The notes beneath the pieces are model-generated. The model was not told where the DNA came from, did not search any database, and was given only the letters and a program-made list of their open reading frames with translations. 64,000 bases of DNA from an uncultured Aquimarina sp. (GTDB taxonomy: Bacteria > Bacteroidota > Bacteroidia > Flavobacteriales > Flavobacteriaceae): assembly GCA_947497175.1 (NCBI GenBank), contig CANMFM010000004.1, forward strand, positions 496,001 to 560,000, given 5' to 3'. The translations under genes and the position numbers were made by a program. Shown here piece after piece: positions 1 through 10,097 of the stretch; the first letter of the stretch is position 1; each line of letters begins with the position of its first letter.

Positions 1-602
1 TCCTCGATTTTACAGAACACTGAAAATATATCAGCAAAACCAGCATTGGTAATCCACATTTTCTGACCATTTAAAATATAATGTTTACCATCGTCACTTA
101 AAACAGCTTTAGTCTTGCCCGAATTTGCATCAGATCCGGCTCCTGGTTCTGTTAAGCAGTAGGAGCATTTTAATTTGGCGGAAAGAATATAATCTAGGTA
201 CTTTTCTTTTTGTGCTTTGGTACCATAGAATAGGATGGTATTGACTCCTAAGCCTCGTTGTACTCCCAATGTTTGTGAGAAAGAAAAACTATCGGACATA
301 ATCTCTGAAGCTGCCAGGTCAGTTTTGATATCGCATCCCATACCTCCAATACTTTCGGGTACAGAAATTGCCAAAAAACCTAATTCGCCAAGTTTTTCTA
401 ATATACTAGGGGTGATTTCAATCCCGTCTTTACTATCAAAGGTTTGTTTTAGAGGCTCTATTTCTTTATTTATAAAATCACGTATTGCCCCTCTGAGCAT
501 ATGTTGTTCTTCGGTATAATCTTCGGGAGTAAAAACAGTGCTTGGATCACTTGTTTTGATCAAAAACTCACCCCCTTTTATTATGTCTAGTTTAGAGTTC
601 AT
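1..602 (-). CDS. Acyl-CoA dehydrogenase, N-terminal part (gene runs off the left edge of the window)
   Basis: Minus-strand frame open from ATG at 602 to the window edge; translation MNSKLDIIKGGEFLIKTSDPSTVFTPEDYTEEQHMLRGAIRDF...CSYCLTEPGAGSDANSGKTKAVLSDDGKHYILNGQKMWITNAG contains the acyl-CoA dehydrogenase signature (CLTEPGAGSDA, NGQKMWITNAG). Not in the supplied ORF list. Confidence 0.93.
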   Translation of the reverse strand, partial: MNSKLDIIKGGEFLIKTSDPSTVFTPEDYTEEQHMLRGAIRDFINKEIEPLKQTFDSKDGIEITPSILEKLGELGFLAISVPESIGGMGCDIKTDLAASEIMSDSFSFSQTLGVQRGLGVNTILFYGTKAQKEKYLDYILSAKLKCSYCLTEPGAGSDANSGKTKAVLSDDGKHYILNGQKMWITNAGFADIFSVFCKIE

Positions 603-604
603 AA

Positions 605-1408
605 CTACATAAATGATTTTAATACATTAGCTAGTCCCATCTTATCAAAACCTAAATGCTGAGCCCCATCAACAAATAACGAAATACCTGTAATATAGGC
701 TGCCATGGGACTGGCCAAAAAGGTTACAGCATTCGAAACATCTTCTACTTTACCAAATCGTTTTAGCGGGATAGCTTTTTCTGCTTCTTCAAACATATCC
801 TGTATTTGCTGTGGATATTGCTGTAAACCGCTGGATTCTATAATTCCCGGTGATACGCAATTAATTCTGATATTAAAATCGCTCCATTCTTGAGCCAATG
901 TTTTAGTTAGGTTTTCTACTCCTGCTCTCGCTGCACCCGTATGAGCCATACCCGGAAACCCTCGATATACTTCAGCAGTAATATTCACGATAACTCCATG
1001 TTTTTGAGGAATAAAAAAAGTATTTGCCATTTCACGAGTCATTGAAAATGTACCATTGAGATTATTATTAATCACCGCACTCCATCCTTTATCGTTTATG
1101 TATTCTGCCAAAGCAGGAAATTGTCCTCCTGCATTATTGACCAAGATATCCAATCGATTATATTTTTCCTTGATCATGACTGCTAATGATTGAATATTTT
1201 CAGTTTTTCTGATATCACAGGCCTGATATGATAATTCTCCATAACGGGCTAACGCTTCTGCTGCGATTTTCAGCTTATCTTCTTTTCGCGAACAAATGAC
1301 AACCTTAGCACCAAGCGTCAAGAAATCTTTGGCAATCTGAAATCCAATTCCTGACCGGCCTCCTGTGACCAGTACTACTTTATTTTTAAATGTGTCTGAT
1401 TTAAACAT
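605..1408 (-). CDS. SDR family oxidoreductase (enoyl-CoA reductase/dehydrogenase-like)
   Basis: Rossmann motif VLVTGGRSGIG, NNAGG, and C-terminal ITGISLFVDGAQ typical of classical SDRs. Confidence 0.9.
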   Translation of the reverse strand: MFKSDTFKNKVVLVTGGRSGIGFQIAKDFLTLGAKVVICSRKEDKLKIAAEALARYGELSYQACDIRKTENIQSLAVMIKEKYNRLDILVNNAGGQFPALAEYINDKGWSAVINNNLNGTFSMTREMANTFFIPQKHGVIVNITAEVYRGFPGMAHTGAARAGVENLTKTLAQEWSDFNIRINCVSPGIIESSGLQQYPQQIQDMFEEAEKAIPLKRFGKVEDVSNAVTFLASPMAAYITGISLFVDGAQHLGFDKMGLANVLKSFM

Positions 1409-1410
1409 AG

Positions 1411-2280
1411 TTACACTTTTGTTTTTGTTGGAATATTGAGCATTTCTCTGGCCTCTTCAATAGTTGCTATTTCTCGACCAATCATTCTGGCCAGGGTAAC
1501 CCCTGCATCTACAAGTTCTCCATTAGATGTAGCCATTTCTCCATTAGGGAGATAAAAGTTATCTTCTAATCCTACTCTAAAATTACCTCCCATGGCTGCA
1601 GCTATGGCAGAAAGTTGCCATTGTTTACGGCTAATCACAATCGACTGCCAAAAGGCTCCTTCTGGCACTTGTTTTATCTGATGAATCAGATTTTCCGGTG
1701 TTGCAGGAATCCCTCCCATAACTCCCATCACCAAGCTATAACAAGCGTTATCTGGTAACAATCCCATTTCTCTTAACGGTTCTGCATTTCTAATATGTCC
1801 TGTATCAAAACATTCCATTTCGGGACAAATAGTATGATCATTCATTGTATTGACTACTTTGATCATATCATCAAATGAGTTTTCAAAAACGCCGTTCCAT
1901 ACAAACTGTTTCGCTCTTTTTGAGAAAATAGCATAGTTCATACTTCCCATATTAAACGCAGCCATATCTGGTTTTGTAGCGGGTAAATGCTTCAATCGGT
2001 CTTCGATCGAAAGACCAATTGCTCCAGTAGAATAATTGATGATGACATCTGGACAATGGTTTCTTACCTCGGTTGTGATCTCTTCAAATACTTCCGTCCT
2101 CCAGCTTGGCATTCCATTATCCTCGCGAGCATGAATATGTACAATAGAGGCACCAGCATCTACTGCTCGTTTTGCTTCTAAACCTAATTCTTCTGGAGTA
2201 TAAGGTATATGCGGGCAATGCGTTCTATTGGTAGCTGCACCTGTAAGGGCCGCTGAAAGAATCATTTTTTTAAAAGCCAT
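1411..2280 (-). CDS. 3-keto-5-aminohexanoate cleavage protein family (BKACE/DUF849)
   Basis: Motifs CPHIPYTPEELGLEAKRAVDAGASIVHIHARED, EMECFDTGHI, GNFRVGLEDN typical of the BKACE family. Confidence 0.88.
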   Translation of the reverse strand: MAFKKMILSAALTGAATNRTHCPHIPYTPEELGLEAKRAVDAGASIVHIHAREDNGMPSWRTEVFEEITTEVRNHCPDVIINYSTGAIGLSIEDRLKHLPATKPDMAAFNMGSMNYAIFSKRAKQFVWNGVFENSFDDMIKVVNTMNDHTICPEMECFDTGHIRNAEPLREMGLLPDNACYSLVMGVMGGIPATPENLIHQIKQVPEGAFWQSIVISRKQWQLSAIAAAMGGNFRVGLEDNFYLPNGEMATSNGELVDAGVTLARMIGREIATIEEAREMLNIPTKTKV

Positions 2281-2306
2281 AATGTATTTGTTTACTTCTT
2301 ATTTTT

Positions 2307-3125
2307 TTATTCTCCTGTCCAAACAGGTTTCCTCTTTTGTCTAAAAGCAAGTAATCCTTCTTGTCCATCTTTTGACCCTACGGTTTTTTGAAGCATCTCC
2401 ATAAGATACTTATGTTTAGAAGCTTGTTCGCTAATGGTATCCAAAGCTTCTAGCCCAAGTCTTATTGCGGTGGGAGAATTTGCTTTTATTTCATCTAGTA
2501 TCGCTTCAATGGTTTTATCTATAGTTTGAGGAGTTACTATATGGGTAACAAGCCCAAAATTTTTGGCTTTCTCAACATCAAGATCATACCCTCTAATGCA
2601 CCAGTCTACTACAATTCGCTTTGGCATGATCTCCAATAAAACTGCCATGACCTGAAATGGGAACAATCCGCGTTTTACTTCTGGTAACCCTAGTTTATTT
2701 CCTTCAGTACAAACCACATAATTGGCACCCGCCAGAAAGAAAAAACCCCCTGCCAATACGGTACCTTCTACTTTTGCGATAACCGGTTTATGAACTTTAT
2801 TGAAAAGCTCTCCGATCAGTACCTCTTTGTTTGCCCTAGGAATTGACGAATCGAATTCTCCTACCATACCCATAAAAGCCTTTAGATCTGCCCCGGCACA
2901 AAACACCTCTCCTGATGCATCGATTACAATTGCTCTAATATCGGGAGTTTGCTTTGCGAATTGCATTGCGAATGCAATTTCCTGTACCATATGAGGATGT
3001 AATGCATTCTTCTTTTCGGGTCTATCCAAAGTTAAGGTCATTACATGATCGTCTACTCTTAATTTTATAAAGGCAAACTTTTGGTTAATAGCATTTTCAA
3101 TTAATATATCTTCAAAAAAATTCAT
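2307..3125 (-). CDS. Enoyl-CoA hydratase/isomerase family protein
   Basis: Crotonase motifs LTLDRPEKKNALHPHMV, GEVFCAGADLKAF, EGTVLAGGFFFLAGANYVV, LPEVKRGLFP. Confidence 0.92.
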   Translation of the reverse strand: MNFFEDILIENAINQKFAFIKLRVDDHVMTLTLDRPEKKNALHPHMVQEIAFAMQFAKQTPDIRAIVIDASGEVFCAGADLKAFMGMVGEFDSSIPRANKEVLIGELFNKVHKPVIAKVEGTVLAGGFFFLAGANYVVCTEGNKLGLPEVKRGLFPFQVMAVLLEIMPKRIVVDWCIRGYDLDVEKAKNFGLVTHIVTPQTIDKTIEAILDEIKANSPTAIRLGLEALDTISEQASKHKYLMEMLQKTVGSKDGQEGLLAFRQKRKPVWTGE

Positions 3126-3127
3126 AA

Positions 3128-5107
3128 TTAGTTCTCTTTAATTGTAAGCAATACAAATCCAGCTTCAACATTAGCTCCTTCTTCTACAAAAACCTCATCA
3201 ATGATACCCTCTTTATCTGCTGTGATATGGGTTTCCATTTTCATGGAAGAAAGAACGATCATCGAGTCGCCTTCTTTAATTGTATCGCCTGCAGCAATAT
3301 TAATTTTAACAATTTGTGAAGGTATGGGAGCTTCGTATCCTCCATGTACTTTTTCTTTTTTCTTTAGTGGGAACCGGTCTTGTTTTGAAATCTGAAGGTT
3401 TCCTATAGTAGCCGAATGAACAAAATAATCATTATCTACGTTTGTTATCGTAAAGTCTTTCTGCAAACCATTAATACTGAGTCGAATTGTTTCTTCATTA
3501 ATAGCTATAATTTGAACTTCAAATTCTTTTTCTCCAATTAATACGGTAAAGATTTTATCCTCATACTTATACTTTACCGTCAGTTTATTTTGATGGATCA
3601 AAAATGTTTCTTTCTGATGTTCATAAAAGCTATTTCTCCATCCGGAAGGAAGACTGCTTAACATATTTCTAGATGCATTACGTTGGTTCCAACTAAATAA
3701 TGTTGCTGCAATAGCTGCTTCTTCGGTATCCTGTTCTGAAAGGTCATTAATTTTGGATAGATCGATATGTTTCTCAATAAAATGGGTATCATACTTCCCT
3801 TCTTTGAAATCTTGATGCTGAAGAAGAGTTTGTAAAAAAGGTGCATTGGTAACAGTTCCTTGACAAATCAAATTTTGTAGCACGTATCTAAGTTTTCCAT
3901 GGGCGGTTTGCCTGTCTTTATCCTTTACTACAATTTTGGCGATCATTGGATCATAAAACATTGAAATTTCTGAACCTGATTTTATTGCTGATTCAACCCG
4001 AAGACCTTCAACCTCAGGAAAATCAAATTTGTGTACTTTTCCCGTTACTGGAGCAAAGTTATTTGAGGCATCTTCTGCATACAGTCTGGCCTCGATTGCG
4101 TATCCATTTCCTTGCACATCTTCTTGTTGTATTGGCAGTCGAAGCCCTTGAACTGATTCTATTTGCATTTGCACAAGATCCAGCCCGGTAATTACCTCAG
4201 TTACGGGGTGTTCAACTTGTAATCTGGTATTCACTTCAAGGAAATAAAAATCTCCGGTTTTATCGTCAAAAATGAATTCTACTGTACCTGCATTATCATA
4301 CTTCAAAGCTTTTGCTGCCACAACGGCTGTCTCACCCATAGTTGTTCTAAGCGGATTAGTCATAATGGATGAAGGGCTTTCTTCAATGACTTTTTGATAT
4401 CGTCTTTGGATGGTACATTCTCTTTCTAATACATGAATGACATTACCGTGTTGATCTCCAAAAATCTGAAACTCGATATGTCGACCACACTCAATGTATT
4501 TTTCAATCAAAAGTTCGTCATTTCCAAAAGCACTTTGGGCTTCGCGTTTAGCTGAGCTTATAGCTTCATCTATTTCTTCTTCTTTATACACGATTCTCAT
4601 CCCTTTTCCACCTCCGCCTGCAGTAGCTTTGAGCAGCAAAGGAAATCCTATTTTTAGAGCTTCGGCTTTTAAGACCGACTCAGATTGATCTTTTCCTTTA
4701 TACCCGGGAATTACCGGAACACCAGATTTTTCCATAAGAGCCTTGGCTTTGGATTTGGATCCCATAGCTTCTATTGCTTCTGGCTTCGGACCAATAAAAA
4801 TGATCTCTTCATCTGCACATCGTTTAGCAAACGAAGCATTTTCTGACAAAAACCCATAGCCGGGATGTATTGCATCTGCAGAGGACTGAAGCGCTGCTGC
4901 TATAATTTTGTCCTGATCCAAATACGATTTTACAGGTTCTGGATCACCGATATGAATCGCTACATCTGCCTCTTGAACAAATGGTAAATATTTATCCGCC
5001 TCAGAATATACTGCTACAGAAGTGATGCCCATTTTTTTACAGGTACGAATAATCCTTGAGGCAATTTCTCCTCTGTTTGCAATTAATATAGTATTTACAT
5101 TTTTCAT
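3128..5107 (-). CDS. Acyl-CoA carboxylase alpha subunit (biotin carboxylase + BCCP; methylcrotonyl/geranyl-CoA carboxylase type)
   Basis: Biotin carboxylase N-terminus (ILIANRGEIASRIIRTCKKMGI), ATP-grasp GGGGKGMR, and C-terminal biotinylation motif SSMKMETHI. Confidence 0.94.
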   Translation of the reverse strand: MKNVNTILIANRGEIASRIIRTCKKMGITSVAVYSEADKYLPFVQEADVAIHIGDPEPVKSYLDQDKIIAAALQSSADAIHPGYGFLSENASFAKRCADEEIIFIGPKPEAIEAMGSKSKAKALMEKSGVPVIPGYKGKDQSESVLKAEALKIGFPLLLKATAGGGGKGMRIVYKEEEIDEAISSAKREAQSAFGNDELLIEKYIECGRHIEFQIFGDQHGNVIHVLERECTIQRRYQKVIEESPSSIMTNPLRTTMGETAVVAAKALKYDNAGTVEFIFDDKTGDFYFLEVNTRLQVEHPVTEVITGLDLVQMQIESVQGLRLPIQQEDVQGNGYAIEARLYAEDASNNFAPVTGKVHKFDFPEVEGLRVESAIKSGSEISMFYDPMIAKIVVKDKDRQTAHGKLRYVLQNLICQGTVTNAPFLQTLLQHQDFKEGKYDTHFIEKHIDLSKINDLSEQDTEEAAIAATLFSWNQRNASRNMLSSLPSGWRNSFYEHQKETFLIHQNKLTVKYKYEDKIFTVLIGEKEFEVQIIAINEETIRLSINGLQKDFTITNVDNDYFVHSATIGNLQISKQDRFPLKKKEKVHGGYEAPIPSQIVKINIAAGDTIKEGDSMIVLSSMKMETHITADKEGIIDEVFVEEGANVEAGFVLLTIKEN

Positions 5108-5185
5108 ATTTATAACAACTTAAACTCACAAAGAAAATTTTGAGATCCTTCTCCACAGCAGAGATAGGAAATCCAATTTTCATAT

Positions 5186-6787
5186 TTAGTGTCGCCAAAC
5201 ACCATAACTACTCGTCCCTTTAATTTCTTGGTTGTATACAACAGCCAGAGAAAATCCTAAATAATTTCTTGTTTCTTTTGGATTAATAACCCCATCATCC
5301 CACAATTCTGAGGTAGAATACCAGGCAGATGATTTTGATTCTGCCTCGGCAATAAGCATCCCTTCAATCATCTTGGCTTGTTCCTCATCATAAGGCATCC
5401 CTTTTGCCTGTGCCGAAGCTTTTTGGATGATTCGCATCACGCCGGCTAATTGTTGTGATCCCATGACACCAATCTTTGAATTGGGGTACGAAAAAAGAAA
5501 ATTGGGTTCGTATGATCTACCATTCATCCCGTAGTTACCTGCACCAAATGAGGATCCGACCATTACAGTAATAGAAGGTACTTTACTATTCGACACCGCA
5601 TTAATGAGTTTAGCACCGTTTTTAATGATCCCCCCTTCTTCATATTTTTTACCTACCATATAGCCTGTAGTATTCTGCAAGAATAGCAACGGAATGTTTT
5701 TTTGATTAGATAACTGTATAAATTGTGCCCCTTTATTGGCCGATTCTGAGAAAATAACACCATTATTTCCAAGAATACCTACTGGGTATCCATGTATTTT
5801 GGCCCATCCACAAACCATAGTGTTTCCATATTCGGGTTTAAACTCAGAAAACTCCGAACCATCTGTTATACGCATGATTAATTCTTTGATATCAAATGGT
5901 GTTTTAATATCTGCCGGAACGACACCTAGTATTTCATCGGCCGAAAAAAGAGGTTTTTTGATTGGTAATTCAGGTACAAAATGTGGCTTAGAATCTGGAA
6001 TAAACTCCATAATCTCTCTTGCAATCCGTATGGCATCTAATTCGTCTTCTGCCAGGTAATCAGAAACTCCAGAAACCCGACTGTGCATTTCGGCACCTCC
6101 TAATTCTTCATCTGTAGCTTCTTCATTGGTTGCCATTTTTACCAAAGGAGGCCCTGCCAGGAATACCTTTGCGGCTTGTTTTTGAAATATGGCATAATCA
6201 GACATACCAGGAACATAAGCCCCACCTGCAGTAGCGTTTCCAAAAACTACAGATATTGTTGGAATTCCCATTTCAGACCTTCGGGTTATTTCTCTAAACG
6301 CTTCGCCACCATAGTTAAAAATTTTAGCCTGATCAGTAAGGTTGGCTCCTCCGCTTTCGACAAGATTTATAGATGGCAGTCTACATTCTCTAATGATTTG
6401 TCCGATTCGAAAGCCTTTAAACACGGTTGCATAATCTACTGATCCGCCTTTTCGAGTACCTACGTTAGAAGTGATCATACACAACTTTCCTTCTACTAAT
6501 CCAATTCCTGCAACGTTGGTTCCTCCTGCTCCAAACCCGCCCTTATTTTGCATACCTGCCAGCGGTAGAAGCTCTAGAAAAGGACTATCCTGATCCAGAA
6601 GTAATTCTATTCGCTCTCTGGCTAATAATTTGTTTCGGGATCGAGCTCGGTCTATTGATTTCTCTTTTCCTTGAAAACGGCTTTCTACTAAATGCTTATC
6701 TAGTTTTTGTACAAGCTCAAGCATTGCTTGTTTATTCTTTTTAAAAGAAGCACTGGATGTATTGATATTGGATGATAATGCTCTCAT
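5186..6787 (-). CDS. Acyl-CoA carboxylase beta subunit (carboxyltransferase; MCC/GCC-like)
   Basis: Carboxyltransferase motifs GKEKSIDRARSRNKLLARERIELLLD, ESGGANL, GNATAGGAYVPGMSD, GSSFGAGNYGMNGR. Confidence 0.94.
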   Translation of the reverse strand: MRALSSNINTSSASFKKNKQAMLELVQKLDKHLVESRFQGKEKSIDRARSRNKLLARERIELLLDQDSPFLELLPLAGMQNKGGFGAGGTNVAGIGLVEGKLCMITSNVGTRKGGSVDYATVFKGFRIGQIIRECRLPSINLVESGGANLTDQAKIFNYGGEAFREITRRSEMGIPTISVVFGNATAGGAYVPGMSDYAIFQKQAAKVFLAGPPLVKMATNEEATDEELGGAEMHSRVSGVSDYLAEDELDAIRIAREIMEFIPDSKPHFVPELPIKKPLFSADEILGVVPADIKTPFDIKELIMRITDGSEFSEFKPEYGNTMVCGWAKIHGYPVGILGNNGVIFSESANKGAQFIQLSNQKNIPLLFLQNTTGYMVGKKYEEGGIIKNGAKLINAVSNSKVPSITVMVGSSFGAGNYGMNGRSYEPNFLFSYPNSKIGVMGSQQLAGVMRIIQKASAQAKGMPYDEEQAKMIEGMLIAEAESKSSAWYSTSELWDDGVINPKETRNYLGFSLAVVYNQEIKGTSSYGVWRH

Positions 6788-6790
6788 TTA

Positions 6791-7585
6791 CTATATTTCT
6801 TTAATTTCTTTTCTCACTAAAAACTGTTGAATTCGATAAGGTACGATCGTTGAAATTCGATACAGTATTCTCATTTTCCAACCACTTATTATAAAGTCTT
6901 TTCCTGTTACAAAACCATTCCAAACATCTTTAGCTACTTCTTCTGAAGTAGTTGCAGCCAATCCTCTAAATGTTTTTAAATTGTCCATTTTACTGGTCTT
7001 CCTAAAGTTAGTGTTTTGTATAGCCGAAGGACAGACACACATAACTTTGACTTTTGAATTGAGTATCTTTAATTCTTCATTAATACTTCTGCTAAAGTGG
7101 TTTACAAAAGATTTAGTAGCTCCATAAGTACTTAGTTTTGGAGTAGGTTGAAAAGAAGTATTAGAGCTAATATTGATAATAGTTCCTTTATTATAATCTA
7201 TCATATCGCTTAAGAAAAATCGTGTCATTTTATATAGATTGATCACATTAAGCTGAATCATATTTAACTCTCTATCCATATCTATATGATGACTAAAACC
7301 ATACGTACCAAAACCCGCATTATTTATTAAGACATCGATATGCCATTGATTTTTAACCCATTCATAGACTTTTTTGGCGGCATTGGGTAAAGACAAATCA
7401 AGCGCTATTGCATTTATCTCGCAATCCTGAACTTCTGATTGTAATCTCAATTTTGCATGATCTATTTCTTGTTGAGAAAGGGATACCCATACCAAGCGAT
7501 ATCCTGCTTTTGCAAAATGTTTGGATATGGTAAAACCAATCCCACTAGAACCTCCAGTGACCAGAACTGTTTTACTTATATCCAT
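6791..7585 (-). CDS. SDR family NAD(P)-dependent oxidoreductase
   Basis: VLVTGGSSGIG, NNAGFGTYG, YGATKSF motifs; overlaps the start of the upstream gene. Confidence 0.9.
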   Translation of the reverse strand: MDISKTVLVTGGSSGIGFTISKHFAKAGYRLVWVSLSQQEIDHAKLRLQSEVQDCEINAIALDLSLPNAAKKVYEWVKNQWHIDVLINNAGFGTYGFSHHIDMDRELNMIQLNVINLYKMTRFFLSDMIDYNKGTIINISSNTSFQPTPKLSTYGATKSFVNHFSRSINEELKILNSKVKVMCVCPSAIQNTNFRKTSKMDNLKTFRGLAATTSEEVAKDVWNGFVTGKDFIISGWKMRILYRISTIVPYRIQQFLVRKEIKEI

Positions 7586-9267
7586 ATTACCTTTTTTTTA
7601 TCATTATGCCAGTGCAGAAAATATTTCCCAAATTGATTATCGATTTCTCCTCTTCTTATTTTGAGCGTGGGAGTCAATAATGCATTTTCTGTATTCCAGG
7701 TTTTAGAATCTACAACGATAGTTGATACTTTTGTATAATTCGCTAATTCATTGTTAAGTGTAAGAAGGGTATGGTCTAAAGATAACTCTATTTCTTGTTT
7801 TGTAATTGATTGTGCAACCTCTGAAAGATTAACAATGGCAATTGGCTGGGGTATCCCCAGCCCGGCTACACAAACTTGCTCAATTAATTCATTTTTTTCT
7901 ATTTTTTCTTCTAATGGATTGGGGGTGATATATTTGCCTTTACTAGTTTTAAAAGCATCTGAGACGCGCCCAATAATTTTTAAGAAACCATTTTCATCAA
8001 AACTTCCTTTATCCCCACTATGCAGCCAACCATTTATTAAAACTTTTGCAGTTAGTTGAGGATCGTTATAATATCCCTTCATCATATAGGGAGATTTCAT
8101 AAGGATTTCTTTGGTCTCAGGATCAATTTTTACTTCACAACCCGGAACTGGTTTACCTACAGAATCTTTTGGGGCATCTTTCATAGGAGAATTAGTAATC
8201 GATCCACAAACTTCTGTCATTCCATAAGCCTCTATAAGGTGAATCCCTAAGCTGGCATACCATTGCTTTAAATATGCCGGTGTAATTGCAGATCCCGTAG
8301 CCACAACTTTTGCATGAGCCATACCTAAACCATGACATATTTTATTTTTTATTATCCTCGAAAGTAGGGGGATTTTAAATAACCATCGTTGTTTTTGAAG
8401 GGGTAGTTTATGGGCTACCGCAAGATAAAACTTGGTCCAGATTCTTGGTACTGCAAAGAAGATTGTAGGTTGTGTATCTTGCAGGTTTTTTGCAAACGTT
8501 TCGATGCTCTCTCCAAAAGAAATAGTACCACCCAACATTAATGAAACCGCATAAACCCCAATTTTTTCTGCAACATGGTTTAAAGGCAGATATGATAATA
8601 ATTGAGGAGCAGGATGATTAGCAATCCCAATCCAATCATTCTCGTTATCATCTTTTATAATTTGCACTGGAGTTTTATGTATGTGCATCACTCCTTTTGG
8701 TGTTCCGGTAGTACCAGAAGTAAACATGATTGTCCATAGTTCTTGAGGATCCGGAATGTATCCCTTAACCAAAGGTTCTCTATTTGTAATCAAATCGTCC
8801 CAAAGCAATCCGTCGCTAACTTTTGCATTTCCTTGGTAGTATGAAAAGCGTATGATATGTATGTCTTTATTGATTTCTTCTGCGTGTCCGGACCAACTAT
8901 CTAATTTTCCGATAAAAACCGCTTTTGCATCAGATAACTGAAGAACTTCTCCTAATTGTTTAGCCGAAAGATTGTAGTATAAAGGCACAGAAACAAATCC
9001 TCCCATCATGATCGCTAGGTCTGACAGTATCCAGTGATAGCAATTTTTCGAATAGATTGCTATATGATCTCCTTTTTTTAACCCTAAAGCTTGTAATGCA
9101 TTTGTCATCCTTGAAGCTTCATGGTATGCCTCCTTGTATGTCAAAATATTCCATTGATTTCCTTTCGGCTGTTTTAAAAAAGGATACTCTGGCTTTTCTT
9201 TAACACAATGATAAAAATATTCTGGAAGCGTATCATAATCAGGAAAACTCGAATTGCTCATGATCAA
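7576..9267 (-). CDS. AMP-binding long-chain acyl-CoA synthetase
   Basis: AMP-binding signature TIMFTSGTTGTPKGVMHIH, EAYGMTEVCG, GWLHSGDKG. Confidence 0.93.
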   Translation of the reverse strand: MIMSNSSFPDYDTLPEYFYHCVKEKPEYPFLKQPKGNQWNILTYKEAYHEASRMTNALQALGLKKGDHIAIYSKNCYHWILSDLAIMMGGFVSVPLYYNLSAKQLGEVLQLSDAKAVFIGKLDSWSGHAEEINKDIHIIRFSYYQGNAKVSDGLLWDDLITNREPLVKGYIPDPQELWTIMFTSGTTGTPKGVMHIHKTPVQIIKDDNENDWIGIANHPAPQLLSYLPLNHVAEKIGVYAVSLMLGGTISFGESIETFAKNLQDTQPTIFFAVPRIWTKFYLAVAHKLPLQKQRWLFKIPLLSRIIKNKICHGLGMAHAKVVATGSAITPAYLKQWYASLGIHLIEAYGMTEVCGSITNSPMKDAPKDSVGKPVPGCEVKIDPETKEILMKSPYMMKGYYNDPQLTAKVLINGWLHSGDKGSFDENGFLKIIGRVSDAFKTSKGKYITPNPLEEKIEKNELIEQVCVAGLGIPQPIAIVNLSEVAQSITKQEIELSLDHTLLTLNNELANYTKVSTIVVDSKTWNTENALLTPTLKIRRGEIDNQFGKYFLHWHNDKKKVIWI

Positions 9268-9269
9268 GG

Positions 9270-9923
9270 TTAAAAAGTTAAATAAGAATCCATATTTTGA
9301 TCAAACTCTTCGCCAAAGCTTGCCAAATAATCTTCACCAAAGAATTTTTTGAAAGATGCCAAGCCTTTTTCTGTAAGGTGAGGTAATAAAAGGCTCCAAA
9401 TTACTTTTTCTCCATCTTCTTTGGTTTTATCTCCTCTGATCATTTGTTGAGAAGCCCAAAAAAACATCATCATCCATGACGTCACTGCCAAGTTTTTATA
9501 TACTCCTGGCACTGGTTCGGGTTTCATGTTTCCTAATTGAATGGAAAATGCAATAGCCATTTCTATGTCCCGGATTGTTTTATTACAAAGCGATTTCATT
9601 TTGGGCGCAATCAACGCATGTTTAAGCACTTGATTATCCTGAAAAATAAATGAATACTCTTTTTGCAATCTATAATACAGCTGTACATCGTGATGTAGAT
9701 TCTGAAATGAAGGTATACTATTTGCAACCCTTGCATTGGTCAGCTTTTCCCATAACTGATCCGTTATTGATTTTAATAAAGCTTCTTTATCCTTGAAATG
9801 GTAAGTCATATTACCTCTACTCATCTCAAGTGATTTTGCTAATTCAAACAGGTTTACTGCACCATATCCTGATTTATTGAAGACCTTAATAGCCTTATCA
9901 AGTATTCTCTTTTTTGTAGCCAA
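9270..9923 (-). CDS. TetR/AcrR family transcriptional regulator
   Basis: N-terminal HTH: KKRILDKAIKVFNKSGYGAVNLFELAKSLEMSRGNMTYHFKDKEALL. The track's start codon is TTG. Confidence 0.9.
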   Translation of the reverse strand: MATKKRILDKAIKVFNKSGYGAVNLFELAKSLEMSRGNMTYHFKDKEALLKSITDQLWEKLTNARVANSIPSFQNLHHDVQLYYRLQKEYSFIFQDNQVLKHALIAPKMKSLCNKTIRDIEMAIAFSIQLGNMKPEPVPGVYKNLAVTSWMMMFFWASQQMIRGDKTKEDGEKVIWSLLLPHLTEKGLASFKKFFGEDYLASFGEEFDQNMDSYLTF

Positions 9924-9939
9924 AATTTTTCCTTTTCTT

Positions 9940-9993
9940 CAAATATACGAATAATTTTATATTTATGACCACCTTTTTAGTCATATTTGACTA
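9940..9993 (-). promoter_or_regulatory. Putative operon promoter (TATATTTG, minus strand 9947-9940) with upstream operator-like palindrome TAGTCA-TATT-TGACTA (9978-9993)
   Basis: TAnnTTTG Bacteroidota -7 element ahead of the TetR gene; perfect 6-bp inverted repeat with 4-nt spacer just upstream. Confidence 0.45.
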
Positions 9994-10097
9994 TTTGTTA
10001 TTTGTCAATTACACTTCAGCATATTTACGTATTTAAATTGCAAATTCTAAAATGATTTTATTGTATTGATTGAATTTTGACGCATGAAAAAGGAGTA

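Noticed and set aside
5736-6059. Plus-strand ORF of 107 aa inside the carboxyltransferase gene
   Set aside because: Antisense to a clearly conserved coding gene; no family motifs. The same applies to other antisense ORFs in the track (e.g. 11328-11642, 17338-17643, 19429-19734, 40121-40474).
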